Below, one piece after another: positions 1 through 9,800 of a stretch of DNA of 27,696 nt. The stretch covers positions 1 through 27,696 of the forward strand of contig CAZVKB010000027.1 in the NCBI GenBank assembly GCA_964627505.1, given 5' to 3'. Under the pieces are notes generated by a model. The model made no database searches, was not told where the DNA came from, and saw nothing but the letters and a program-made list of their open reading frames with translations. Each line of letters opens with the position of its first letter. The stretch's first letter is position 1. The stretch is from JACJWR01 sp964627505. Its GTDB lineage: Bacteria; Actinomycetota; Actinomycetes; S36-B12; UBA10799. Both the position numbers and the translations under genes were made by a program.

Positions 1-24
1 GGGCATAAGGTAAAGGTGCCCTGG

Positions 25-61
25 TAATAGGCTGGGCAGCGTACGTCGTTGCGGAAGGGAG
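25..61 (+). promoter_or_regulatory. Promoter and ribosome binding site of the DUF6777 gene
   Basis: Two overlapping -10-like hexamers, TAATAG (25-30) and TAGGCT (28-33), lie upstream of a strong purine-rich ribosome binding site, GGAAGGGAG (53-61), six bases before the ATG at 68. This gene would therefore have a short leader of about 25-30 nt, unlike most other genes in the window. No convincing -35 is visible, but the window begins only 24 bases upstream. Bases 1-24 hold no recognisable gene. Confidence 0.4.
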
Positions 62-67
62 ACGGCC

Positions 68-1516
68 ATGCATCCACCAGACTCCGGTCGGCAATGGCGA
101 TGGGACGGTGAGCGGTGGGAATGGTGGAACGGTTACTCCTGGCAAGAGGGTGACCCGGAAGCCGCCGACCTACCGGACCTGCCTGAACCACACCCACATG
201 CAGCATCCGAGCCGCCCCATGAGGCCGACGTCCCGCCGGCAGTGGACGAGCCCACTGCGGTGATCCCAAGTCCACCGCCACCACCGTCTCCCACTCCGCC
301 GCCACCCCCACCACCTCCTACCCCAGCCACTCCTCCTCCACCGCCGGTGCCCACGCAAACCGCACCGGCCTATCAGCCATACCAGCCCGGTCCGCCGGCC
401 AAACGCGGACTCGGCGGGGCGGGGATCGCCGCCATCGTGTTCGGTGGCCTGCTGGCTGTTGTGGTCATTGCCGGGGTCGGGTTCTTTGTCGTCGATAGAA
501 TCTTCAATGCCGACACCGTCACCCTGCAGACTGAACCGCTTGGCAGCACCGTCAATGCCTTTACCCCCCCGGTGAGCGCAGACGCGCCGATTACCCCAGT
601 CGCCACTTCAGGTGTGCAGAATGTGCCGGCCGCTACCGCTGGTCTCTATGGCGGTACGTTGAGCGAAACTTCCTGCGACAAAGCCAAGTTGGTGGCGTAT
701 CTCCAGGCGAATCCGGACCTCGCCGCAGCCTGGTCGGGTGTGGTGGGAATTTCAGCGTCCCAGATTCCCGCCTTCGTTGCCCCGCTCACACCGGTGCTGC
801 TGCGCAGCGACACCGCCGTTACCAACCACGGGTATGAGAAGGGCAAGGCGACGGCGTTTCCCTCGCTCCTGCAAGCCGGAACAGCAGTGCTTGTCAACCA
901 GTATGGCGCGCCGGTGGTGCGCTGCTACTGCGGAAACCCGCTCACCCCAGCGCCCACCAAGATCGGCAAACTCAAGTACAAGGGGCCGACGTGGCCGACG
1001 TTCCAGCCGGGCAATTTCACGATCATCGATCAATCCGTGACGGTGATCAACACATTCACCCTGGTGAATGTCGTCAATGGTGAGCAGTTCGAGCGTCCTG
1101 CCGGCACGGATGGTGCCAATGATGTTCCGCCGGCAGCGCCAGCGCCTGAACCAGCCGCCACGGCGGCCGCGCCGGCACCGGCACCAGTGCCTGTGCCCGT
1201 GCCGGTACCGGAACCAGTGGCTCCCCAAGGAGGTCGGGAATCCGAAGCGATTTCTTTCGCCATCAGCTTGATTGATGAGTGCACCCGCCAGGCTTTGGGG
1301 CCGGCAACTGACTATGTCCCGATCGCGGACGACCCGGATGTCTCCTTCGACGCCTACCCAACCGGGGCGGGCCCGGATCTCTACCACGTCACGATGTATG
1401 TCAGTTCGACTGGTTCCAGCTACGGCTGGACCGTAAACGTCAACACCGGATCGGTGACAGCTGCTGATGAAGGTTCGGCCGGCATCGAGATGGAGTGCCC
1501 AGGAGTCTTCGATTAG
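68..1516 (+). CDS. DUF6777-domain membrane protein with Trp-rich head and proline-rich segment
   Basis: A 482-residue protein of unknown function, probably anchored in the membrane with its C-terminal part outside. Residues 8-27 are rich in Trp and resemble the short W-rich module at the head of many actinobacterial membrane proteins (DUF2510-like). Residues 35-110 are Pro-rich with long poly-Pro runs. One hydrophobic helix lies at about 117-142. Residues 145-300 match what I recall of DUF6777: a YGGT motif, a conserved Cys, PDLAAAW, LTPVLLRSDT, TNHGY, and a closing CYCGNPLTP motif with two Cys. A second Ala/Pro/Val dipeptide-rich linker (about 355-390) leads to a C-terminal domain of about 90 residues with two Cys that I do not recognise. 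The ATG at 68 is fixed by the ribosome binding site. The fold is extracellular by inference; ligand and role are unknown. Confidence 0.85.
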   Translation: MHPPDSGRQWRWDGERWEWWNGYSWQEGDPEAADLPDLPEPHPHAASEPPHEADVPPAVDEPTAVIPSPPPPPSPTPPPPPPPPTPATPPPPPVPTQTAPAYQPYQPGPPAKRGLGGAGIAAIVFGGLLAVVVIAGVGFFVVDRIFNADTVTLQTEPLGSTVNAFTPPVSADAPITPVATSGVQNVPAATAGLYGGTLSETSCDKAKLVAYLQANPDLAAAWSGVVGISASQIPAFVAPLTPVLLRSDTAVTNHGYEKGKATAFPSLLQAGTAVLVNQYGAPVVRCYCGNPLTPAPTKIGKLKYKGPTWPTFQPGNFTIIDQSVTVINTFTLVNVVNGEQFERPAGTDGANDVPPAAPAPEPAATAAAPAPAPVPVPVPVPEPVAPQGGRESEAISFAISLIDECTRQALGPATDYVPIADDPDVSFDAYPTGAGPDLYHVTMYVSSTGSSYGWTVNVNTGSVTAADEGSAGIEMECPGVFD

Positions 1517-1552
1517 TCCTGCGAACACCTGAAAGCCGCTACAGACGTGCCT

Positions 1553-1558
1553 TAGCAT
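1553..1558 (+). promoter_or_regulatory. -10 box (TAGCAT), probable leaderless promoter
   Basis: TAGCAT lies 8 nt before the ATG at 1567, and no Shine-Dalgarno sequence lies between them. This spacing puts the transcription start at or next to the start codon. The same arrangement recurs at several other genes in the window. No clear -35 is seen. Confidence 0.5.
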
Positions 1559-1566
1559 CTAAAAAT

Positions 1567-2583
1567 ATGGCGCAGGAAGTTGACCCCGCTACCAGCCCCG
1601 AGCAGGCAGGTACCACGGATGATCATGGGTTGCACGGTGGCTTGACGCGGGGCTGGAAGGTAGGCACCACGCTCTTCGTGCTGGCCTTCCTCGCTGTGAA
1701 TGTGCTCTACGGCATATCCACGGTGCGCCCGCCAGACCCATATCTGCGCACCACCAACAAGGTTTCGGTCTTCGTCAGCCCCTATGCAGTCAACCCGGCC
1801 GAAGACACCATCAAGGCCAAGGTCACAGTAGCGCCGCCTGAGGATCTCTACACAGAAACTGGACTGACCAAGCAGATCGACGTCCACTTTGTGACCGAGG
1901 AAAAGACGGTGTCGTTTCCCGTCGGCACGAAAACCCTGTCTGCGGACCTACTGATCATCGCCAACTTTGGCAACTATGAGTGGTACCCGCTGGATCGGTA
2001 CTCGGAACCGATGCTGATTTACTCCACCACCCCGTTGCCTGGCGGTGGCGAACAGACCCTGAATACCGAGGCATCCGTGTGGGGCAAGTTCCCAGGCTGG
2101 CGTGTGATCGGCACCAACAGTGAGTTGCCAGCGCCGACCGGCTGGTGGGACAACGTGCTCGGGGATGTCGATGCCGTGTATGAGGACGTGGGTCCGGAGA
2201 GCGCCACGGTAAAGGTACTGCTCGCCCGCAACGGCTCCACAATGTCTTTCGTGGCCATGATCTTGGTGGCGATGGTCATTTTGACCGCGCTGGCCATGGT
2301 GGTGGCCCGGGCGGTGGCCGATCAGCGGCGGCGCATCGAAGCCACGATGGCGAGTTGGCTTGCCGCCATGCTGTTCGCGATGGTGCCGTTGCGGACCAAT
2401 ATGCCGGGTGCGCCGCCGATCGGAGTGTGGATCGATTTTCTGGTCTTTTTGTGGGTACTGCTCGGGCTGATGTTGGCTTTGGCCATCTTCGTCACGAGCT
2501 GGCTGCGGTTCACGCCCAGGCCGGAACGCAGGCATCAGCCCCGCACAACGGCGCAGCGAAAGGCCGAATCAGGGCCTGCATAG
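1567..2583 (+). CDS. DUF4436 family membrane protein
   Basis: A 338-residue integral membrane protein resembling the DUF4436 family, which is common in mycobacteria and relatives and has no established function. One N-terminal transmembrane helix (about residues 31-52) is followed by an extracytoplasmic beta-rich region of about 170 residues containing the YP-x-D-x-Y segment typical of the family. Three C-terminal helices follow (about 227-252, 262-282, 290-318), then a basic tail. The frame stays open upstream to an ATG at 1495, but that stretch overlaps the end of the preceding gene and reads as non-coding Arg-rich sequence. The ATG at 1567 gives a sensible N terminus and sits 8 nt after a TAGCAT -10 box. 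Family assignment is from memory of the motif pattern. Confidence 0.8.
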   Translation: MAQEVDPATSPEQAGTTDDHGLHGGLTRGWKVGTTLFVLAFLAVNVLYGISTVRPPDPYLRTTNKVSVFVSPYAVNPAEDTIKAKVTVAPPEDLYTETGLTKQIDVHFVTEEKTVSFPVGTKTLSADLLIIANFGNYEWYPLDRYSEPMLIYSTTPLPGGGEQTLNTEASVWGKFPGWRVIGTNSELPAPTGWWDNVLGDVDAVYEDVGPESATVKVLLARNGSTMSFVAMILVAMVILTALAMVVARAVADQRRRIEATMASWLAAMLFAMVPLRTNMPGAPPIGVWIDFLVFLWVLLGLMLALAIFVTSWLRFTPRPERRHQPRTTAQRKAESGPA

Positions 2584-2650
2584 GTCGATCAAGCAACGGA
2601 AACGGCCAACTCGGGTGCCCCACGGCTACCGAATCGACTCGCCCACGGGC

Positions 2651-2656
2651 TAGTCT
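2651..2656 (+). promoter_or_regulatory. -10 box (TAGTCT) of the FN3/LAxTG protein gene
   Basis: TAGTCT at 2651-2656 would start a transcript near 2663, giving a leader of nearly 60 nt. The leader carries a purine-rich ribosome binding site (GGAGAAAGGGG, 2703-2713) ahead of the GTG at 2721. A GTG lies 5 nt after the -10 box (2662) but opens a different frame that does not look coding. Apart from this promoter I see nothing definite in 2584-2720. Confidence 0.45.
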
Positions 2657-2720
2657 GGGCAGTGGTACGCGCCAATAGCATTGGCGGAGTTTCGGCAACT
2701 GTGGAGAAAGGGGACGCGAG

Positions 2721-4100
2721 GTGGCTATCACCCGCAACACTCAAGGGGTCCCCGCCCGGGGTTGGACGCTGGCAGCGGCAGGCCTGCTGTGCACGGGCTC
2801 GGTATTGGGGGCGGTGGGGGTCGCGCAAGCGGCGTCTGCTGGTCCCACGACCACCGCGAGTGCTGGTGCGACAACGGGTTCGGACAACTCTGTGACGAGC
2901 GCGTCGGCCCGGATCACTGACGTTTTTGCTACAGCTGAGGCCGCTGCGCAGTCGGTATCTCTCACGGCCCACACGCCAGATTCCAGTGCCGAAGTAGCGC
3001 GGGTCTTGGGCGACGACGGCTACGCGTATTACTTTGAAGCCCGTCCGCAGGCCGGCCTCCCGTTGGAGGTGCTTGTGACAGCCGTACCACAGCGCTTACC
3101 CGCGGGCTCACCGGAGCGTACGACCGTGGCAGCGGTGCGGTACTTGCTTTCTCCGCAGTTGGATCCGCAACTGCCGCCCGCGGTGATCGCCAATGGGGTG
3201 GGCGGGATCATCATCGCTACCGGGGACTTGCCGGCTGCGGGGGTGGGTACGCCAGTGGGCGCCAGCGCTACTTTCGGTGGAGTCGCCGTGACGCTCGTCG
3301 AGTCGGGGACTGACACAGCCCAGATCGATGTGTCGTTCCCCGCTACTCGCGCACCAGCCACCCCACCCTCAGCGCCACAAACGGTTTCCAGTCAGTGGCA
3401 CGATGGCACCAGCGTTGCAGTGTCCTGGACAGTCCCCGACAACCCTGGCGGCGCCGTCATCACCGAATATGTTGCGACCATCGTTCCTGGTGGTCAGTCG
3501 TGCTTGGCGACCGTGACCACGGGGTGTGTGATCGCTGGTGTGCCGGTGCTCGCCGGAGCCGACGTCGAGGACTACACCGTGACGGTGCTCGCCCGCAACG
3601 CGGTCGGTTTGTCATTGCCATCAGCGACCGCTCTCGCACCTGCAGGCAACACAGCCACGCCCTCAGCACCGCCGACAAGCGTGCCCGCCGAGGTAGCCGA
3701 TGTCACTTTGATGGAGACGTCGGCTACTCCGAGCGCAACGCCGACGAGTGCAGAGGGCACTACCCAAGTGCAAGCGGTCGCAGCGTTGCCGGCCGAAACC
3801 GTGGTGCCGACCTACGATCCCTTCGCTTCTTCTGGCACCAGCACGACGACTGTGGACCCTTACGCCACCACGGACCCGTACGCCACCACTACCACGACGG
3901 TTGATCCATACGCGGCAACCACGACCACCAGCACGTCCACACTCGCCTCTACTGGGGCCGGCAGTGCGCTGACGTGGTTGGCGGCAGGCGCCATGATCGT
4001 TGTTGCCGGATCCACCTTGGTGGTGGGCAGCAAGCTAGTCCCGGCTCGGGTGCGGCACCACCAGGCCAAGCATCGCGCCGGACGTAGCCGACAGCTGTGA
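2721..4100 (+). CDS. Secreted FN3-domain protein with C-terminal LAxTG sortase signal
   Basis: A 459-residue surface protein. The start is GTG, with a ribosome binding site just upstream. A Sec signal peptide is clear: basic start, hydrophobic core at about 15-33, cleavage likely after the AQA near residue 37. Residues about 75-205 form a domain I do not recognise. Residues about 213-310 fit a fibronectin type III domain, with the W-x-V-P-x-N-x-G-G and Y-x-V-x-V-x-A-x-N strands. A Thr/Ser/Pro-rich stalk follows with short DPYATT repeats (about 375-395). The C terminus is a textbook sorting signal: LASTG at 408-412, a hydrophobic helix, then an Arg/His/Lys-rich tail. LAxTG is the motif preferred by class E sortases of high-GC actinobacteria, so the protein is probably attached to peptidoglycan. 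No sortase gene is in the window. Its stop lies 10 bp from the convergent stop at 4111. Confidence 0.85.
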   Translation: MAITRNTQGVPARGWTLAAAGLLCTGSVLGAVGVAQAASAGPTTTASAGATTGSDNSVTSASARITDVFATAEAAAQSVSLTAHTPDSSAEVARVLGDDGYAYYFEARPQAGLPLEVLVTAVPQRLPAGSPERTTVAAVRYLLSPQLDPQLPPAVIANGVGGIIIATGDLPAAGVGTPVGASATFGGVAVTLVESGTDTAQIDVSFPATRAPATPPSAPQTVSSQWHDGTSVAVSWTVPDNPGGAVITEYVATIVPGGQSCLATVTTGCVIAGVPVLAGADVEDYTVTVLARNAVGLSLPSATALAPAGNTATPSAPPTSVPAEVADVTLMETSATPSATPTSAEGTTQVQAVAALPAETVVPTYDPFASSGTSTTTVDPYATTDPYATTTTTVDPYAATTTTSTSTLASTGAGSALTWLAAGAMIVVAGSTLVVGSKLVPARVRHHQAKHRAGRSRQL

Positions 4101-4110
4101 CCCAGGGCTC

Positions 4111-6726
4111 CTAACCGTCGCTGGTGAGCGGCGCCGAAGGTGCTGGTGCAGGACGACCGTAGAGCCAGCCCTGTCCCCGCTGCCACCCTTGTGACGTGAG
4201 TGTTCGCGCCTCAACTTCGGTTTCGACACCTTCCGCGATGGTGTCGAGTCCCAGACCGTCCGCCAGGCCAGCCAAAGCCCGCGCCAGTTGGAGACTCGTC
4301 TGGTCGCCCTGCCGAATGCCTCGGGTGAAAGTGAGGTCGAGCTTCAATCCACTGATCGGCAAGTCCCGCAGATGACTGATGGATGAGTATCCGGTCCCGA
4401 AATCGTCGACATACCAACGCGCTCCGGACACGGCAAGACGCTCCATATTGGCCACCGTGCCAGCTGCCACTTCCAGCATTGAGGTTTCCGTGATTTCCAG
4501 ATGCAGTCGGTTGCCAGGAATCCCATGCGCTGCCAGCGCGTCCTGGATCACGTCCGCCCAATCCGTTTTCATCAAACTGGCCGACGACATGTTGACCGAC
4601 ATGAAGGTGGGCGTCGGCAGCGTGGCGAGGGTAGCCACTGCCGACCGCAAGACGGCTGCGTCCAGGTCGGGCATCAGCGCCGACCGTTCGGCCACGGGCA
4701 AGAAATCTATCGGCATCACGATGGTGCCGTCGGGTTGTAGCCATCGCACCAGGGCTTCGTAGCCGACAGCGCTCCCAGGCACGTCGAAAGCGACGATCGG
4801 TTGGAAGAACGGGATGAATTCACCGGCTGCCAGAGCGTCCCGCATGTTCGCGACCATGGTCAGTCGATGTTGCGCGGACTGGGCGAGCGCGGGATCGGCA
4901 TACTCACACCGGTTACGGCCATTGAGTTTGGCCAGACGCATCGCCAGACTGGCATCCCGGACCAACTGCTGAGCACTGTCTCCGGGTCCACCCGAGGCGA
5001 TCCCCACGCTGACCGTCGGCTCGATTGGTCGCCCGAGGACCACGGTGGGCTGGAACACAGCGGCGCGAATGGCGTCCGCTGCTGCGCCGGCCTCGGCCTC
5101 GTTGTCCAGGTGCGGTATGAACACCACAAACTCGTCCCCGGTGCCCCGCCCAATCACGGCATCATCACCGGCCGACTCTGCGATCCGGGCCGCCACGGTG
5201 GTTAAAAGCAGATCGCCGGCTGCATGGGTGAGTGCGTCATTGATGGACCGCAAGGAATCCACACCTACACAGAGCACGCCGACCGTGGCTGTCGGCTTGA
5301 GGGCAGACAACCGGTGCTCGATGTGCCTCATCACGACCGGACGCGCGGCCACGCCGGTGAGGGGATCGTGGCCCATCGCATGCGCCAGCTCCGCACGCGC
5401 CATCACCTCAGCATCGATGTCCCGCAGGCTGGCGATCCGGTGAATCCCCTCCGGGCCAGCCACACCTTTGGCAGTGATGACCATCCATTTGCTGCTGCCA
5501 TCCCGACAACGCATCCGCACTTCAATTTCGGCGGTATTACCTGGTATCACCTGGTGTTGCGCCGTCAATGCTCGTTCGCGGTCCGCCTCGTCGATCAGTT
5601 CTACCGCCGAAAGGCCGATTACCTCTTGTGGTTTCCACCCCAAGACCGCCGTGATGGACTCAGATGCCCAGACAAACCGACCCCGATGGTCAGCTTCCAA
5701 GATCACGTCTGTGGCATTGTCTGCCAACAAGCGGTATCGACGTTCGCTGTCTGCCAGAGCTGCTGTCTCGTTCAATACTTTGGTGACATCGCGCCAAGTG
5801 ACAACGACACCGTTGGCTGCTGCCACGGCGGTGATGTCGAAGCGTCGGATGTGAGCTGTGGCGTGATCCAGCACCGCAAATCCGTCGAGGGTGAATGTCT
5901 CCTGCCGTTCCACCACTCGGGACACCAGCTCCGCAGAACTGCACCCCCACATGGTGGACTCGCCCTCCGGATAGTGATGCCCCAGAAACTCCTCGCGGGT
6001 CAGGTCGTGGTGGGCAGCGGCAGCGTTGTTGGCGGCTTCCACCACGAGTGCGGTGACCTGTCCATGCGCATCTCGAGCGACGCCGAGCAACACGCAGGGA
6101 TCTGTCTGGGCATCCAAAGTGGCCTGCAGTTGCTGCCCGCGGGTGATGGCTTCGGTGCGGGCGACTGCCAGTGCGACTGCTTCCCGCAATCTGGACAGGC
6201 CGAAACCTAGATCCGCGGCGAGATCGGTCAGCAGTGCTTCCGCTTGCTGATCAAAGGTGTGGGACTCTCCGGCGTAGACCATCAAGGCTCCGTCGAGGTC
6301 GCCTTCGACTAGCACCGGCAAACTGATCGAACATTGCAAGCCCCACTCGCGTGCGGCTTCGCGCCAGGGTGAATAGTGCGGGTCAGAAGCCAAATTGTTG
6401 CGCACTTGGGTAGTTCGAGTGCGGATGCAGGTCCCCGTGGGGCCCTGCCCGAAAGCATCATCACCCCACGAGATTGACACCTGATCCAGATAACCCACCG
6501 CGGGTCCAGCGGTGGACACGATTTCCACGGACCTGGCGGGATCTGACAGTGGGCGTCCATACCACGCCAGTAGGTAGCCGCCAGCTTCCACGATGGCACC
6601 GCACATGTCGTCGAGCAGACTCTGTTCATCGACCGCCCGCACCAGCACCTCATTGCCTCGCGACAGGGTGGTCAAGGCTCGCTGGATGGCTGCGGCACCC
6701 GTTTCAGGGGAGGGGGATGCGCGCAC
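4111..6726 (-). CDS. GAF-PAS-PAS-GGDEF-EAL cyclic-di-GMP protein, predicted phosphodiesterase
   Basis: An 871-residue cytosolic sensor without transmembrane segments. Order of domains: GAF (about 20-170), a divergent PAS-like domain (about 190-310), a canonical PAS (about 325-440), GGDEF (about 450-605) and EAL (about 620-865). The GGDEF signature is altered to TGDEF (529-533) and the FKxxND motif reads LRSIND, so cyclase activity is doubtful. No RxxD inhibitory site precedes it. The EAL domain looks complete: EALVRW (E657), the Asn of NMS, the Glu of EITET, DDFGTGYSS, a KLD Lys, and AEGVE. It should hydrolyse c-di-GMP to pGpG, perhaps with the degenerate GGDEF binding GTP as an activator, as reported for some composite proteins. 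The GTG start lies 6 nt after a TAACCT box. It follows the hybrid kinase gene on the same strand with a 75-bp gap. Confidence 0.9.
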   Translation of the reverse strand: MRASPSPETGAAAIQRALTTLSRGNEVLVRAVDEQSLLDDMCGAIVEAGGYLLAWYGRPLSDPARSVEIVSTAGPAVGYLDQVSISWGDDAFGQGPTGTCIRTRTTQVRNNLASDPHYSPWREAAREWGLQCSISLPVLVEGDLDGALMVYAGESHTFDQQAEALLTDLAADLGFGLSRLREAVALAVARTEAITRGQQLQATLDAQTDPCVLLGVARDAHGQVTALVVEAANNAAAAHHDLTREEFLGHHYPEGESTMWGCSSAELVSRVVERQETFTLDGFAVLDHATAHIRRFDITAVAAANGVVVTWRDVTKVLNETAALADSERRYRLLADNATDVILEADHRGRFVWASESITAVLGWKPQEVIGLSAVELIDEADRERALTAQHQVIPGNTAEIEVRMRCRDGSSKWMVITAKGVAGPEGIHRIASLRDIDAEVMARAELAHAMGHDPLTGVAARPVVMRHIEHRLSALKPTATVGVLCVGVDSLRSINDALTHAAGDLLLTTVAARIAESAGDDAVIGRGTGDEFVVFIPHLDNEAEAGAAADAIRAAVFQPTVVLGRPIEPTVSVGIASGGPGDSAQQLVRDASLAMRLAKLNGRNRCEYADPALAQSAQHRLTMVANMRDALAAGEFIPFFQPIVAFDVPGSAVGYEALVRWLQPDGTIVMPIDFLPVAERSALMPDLDAAVLRSAVATLATLPTPTFMSVNMSSASLMKTDWADVIQDALAAHGIPGNRLHLEITETSMLEVAAGTVANMERLAVSGARWYVDDFGTGYSSISHLRDLPISGLKLDLTFTRGIRQGDQTSLQLARALAGLADGLGLDTIAEGVETEVEARTLTSQGWQRGQGWLYGRPAPAPSAPLTSDG

Positions 6727-6732
6727 ATGGTC

Positions 6733-6738
6733 AGGTTA
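6733..6738 (-). promoter_or_regulatory. -10 box (TAACCT), probable leaderless promoter of the GGDEF-EAL gene
   Basis: On the minus strand TAACCT is followed by six bases and then the GTG start at 6726-6724. There is no Shine-Dalgarno sequence. This gives the GGDEF-EAL gene its own promoter although it lies downstream of the kinase gene in the same direction. Confidence 0.55.
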
Positions 6739-6801
6739 CACGCTTGGAGGCAAAGTGCAGTCCATTCGGACGATGCGGAGGTAGGTCGTTCGGTCTGTTA
6801 A

Positions 6802-9800
6802 CTATTCCGCTGAGGTGTCGTCAGTGCCATAGCCAGGCAGCCAGGTTTCGAGTTTTTCGCGCAAGGTGGCCAGTGTGTAGGGCTTGCTCAGGTAGTCGTT
6901 CATACCCGCATCCCGACACTCTTCAATGGTGCTGATCATGACGTCTGCGGTGGTGGCGAGGATCGGAATGTCCGCGGTCGCGGGCGCGCCGGCACGAATG
7001 AGTCTGGTGGCTTCTAGGCCATCGAGCACCGGCATTTGGCAGTCCATGAGTACCATCGCGATGTCCGAAGAGTTCGCCAGGGCAACGATCGCTTGTTGGC
7101 CATCGCCAGCCACCTCGACGTCCACTCCGAGCCGGTTGAGCATGCCCAATCCGACCCTCTGATTCACCAGATTGTCTTCCACCAGCAGCACCCGCCCCAA
7201 TGCCGACGGGGCGGCTGAGACCTGGGATGCGGTCTGCGACTGGTGCACCTCGACTGCGGGTTCCTCCGATATGGGTGGGGATGCCAGTGGAAACGGGATC
7301 TCTACGGTGAACGCGGTGCCCTGTCCAGGAGTGCTTGCCACCCGGATGTCACCTTGCATGAGTGTGGTCAGTTGCATGGTGATGGCCAGTCCGAGACCGG
7401 TGCCGCCGAACTTCCGAGTCGTGCTGGCGTCGGCCTGCATGAACGATCCGAAAAGTCGCGCTTGGGTAGCGGCGTCCATCCCAATGCCGGTATCGCGCAC
7501 AGTGAAGCGCAAGCGGACGTTGGTTGCGTGCTCGCGAACAGGCGCCACGGGTGTCACCGATAACTGGATGGATCCGGATGAGGTGAATTTCACCGCGTTG
7601 CCAATGAGATTTGACAACACTTGCCGGAGCCGCGTCGGGTCGCCGCGCACCCACTGCGGGAGATCATCGTCGTAGGTGCAGTTCATGGTGACTTGTTTGG
7701 CAGCGGCTTGCGGCGAGTAGAGGGTGACGACCTCCCGTGCCAACAGTCCGGCGTCGAAGGGAATCTGCTCAAGATCCATGCGACCGGCCTCGATCTTGCT
7801 GAGATCCAGAATGTCGTTGATGATCAACAGCAAACTTTCTGCGGATGACTGCGCCACCTGGATCTGCTCGCGCTGCTCGGCATCGAGATCGCTGCCGGAC
7901 ACCATCTCCAACATGCCTAGCACCCCGTTCATGGGAGTGCGGATCTCGTGGCTCATGTTGGCCAGGAACCGTGATTTGGCTGCTGCCGCGTCTTCCGCGG
8001 CATCGCGGGCGGATGACAAGGCCAGCCGTGCCCGCTCGGCAGCGATCGCCAGGGCCATCCCATCGGCGATCGCTGAGAGCGAGTTGCGCAGAATCTGATC
8101 ATCGCTGAAGGGGGCTTCGGAATGAACGATGACCTGCCCGGAGACTCCCCCTGAGAACGGAAACGGCAGCACGATGCCGCAGGCTCCTCCCGAACCGCCT
8201 GCCAACTCGGGCGCCTTAGCGGCTGAGTAGAAGGTGGGGGCCGTGACGTTGTCGAGGTCGGTACCCAATCCGGCCTGCACCTCGGCCAGGTTGACGCGAT
8301 GACCGGTTCCGCGAATCACTTCGTGTACTTCTCCGGCTGCCTCATCGGGGACGTTGTGCCAGCGGCAGATCGCCGTCCAATCACCACCCCCAAAACTCGT
8401 CATGCCGACAGCGAGGGTGTGCAGAGCCTCGGACAACCGGCCGTCCAGACTGTGGGTGGAGGCCAGAATGCCTGCCACCTCCGCGCGAAGCGTGGAACTT
8501 CGTGCTTCCACCTGTTGGCGATGATCGCGATGCACGAGTTCGGTGACATCGCGCTGCAAAGCGACATACCCGAGCAGTGTGCTGTCCTCATCGAAATACG
8601 GCGCAATAGTGGTTTGCGCGATGAACGTGTCATTCGGCTCTGCTGGGTCTTCTTGCCATCGACGCAAGCGAAGTCGACCGCTCCACACATCGCCGCTAGT
8701 CAAGGTGAGCACCATCTCGGCGAGCATTGCCGGATCGTTGTCCGGGCTCCGCAGTGCTTCCGGATCGGCTCCCAGCACCCGCGACACCGGCCAGCCCGTG
8801 ATTGCGGTGAACGCGGCATTGACATATTCGATGCGGCCGTCAGCATTCGTGACATAGATGGCATCGGCGCTGGCATCGACGGCGCGGGTCAGCCGTCGGA
8901 TCCGCACATCGGTCGCGACGCGGTCACTGACGTCGCGAAAGGTGGCCCCGATGCTGGTGATTAGGTTGGATTCGGTGATGGGAAAGAGCAATAAGGACAC
9001 GGGGATGCCGGCGCCGACACCTGGTGGCTGTGACGCGTCTGATGCTTGGTCCGGCGCTGGGAGCAGCAGCACAGCGCCGTCGTCGCGTACTTCCCGCCCC
9101 GAACGCAACTCGGCCACGATCTCGGAAAGGGACCGACCACTGCCCGCCACTGATTGGCTGAACTGAAATCGGTCGATCAGATTGTCACCCACAGCGATCT
9201 CTCCGAGCAACCGCTGTGCCGCTGGATTCCACGACTGGATCAACCCACTGAGATCGGTGCTGGCGAACCCATCGGAGAGTGCATTCACCACCGCGACTTG
9301 CCGATCGCGCTCCGCTCGAACTCGTGACTCTGCATTGAGTTCCATACGCTGCGTGCGCGCCCCCACCAACACGATGGCGATTGACAACATTCCCACCGTG
9401 ATCACGATCGCCATACCGTCTCCGGAGCTATCTGCGCCCAGAGCGTCAGAGACAAACTCCCCAATCCGGAATGCCAGGGGAAGTCCCACTACGAGCAACG
9501 CCAGCCACCAGATCACGAGACGGTTGCGCATGGATCGCACCCAAAGCGCGGGGGGTGAGTCCGGCTGTAAAAGAGCCGTGGCCACTGTCAAACTCAACAG
9601 CGAAAGTGCCGTGCCGAGGGCGATCCCGTTGTCCACCACGATGCCAAAGGAAGCAGCGGTTGCATAGAGGAAACCTGCCACAGACATCAGTGGCAACATG
9701 GCTGTCGCGAATGCCAGCCACCCGCGCCACTTTTCCACCCGGTGGGAGCGAGCCGGGAGCAGGAACACAGCGATCGATAGCAGCAGGGCAGAGATTGCCG

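Noticed and set aside
133..354. Gly-rich minus-strand ORFs opposite the proline-rich segment
   Set aside because: They are the reverse reading of poly-Pro codons and have no start signals.
3830..3960. Short DPYATT-coding repeats as a CRISPR-like array
   Set aside because: They are in-frame coding repeats of a Thr-rich stalk with no spacer structure.
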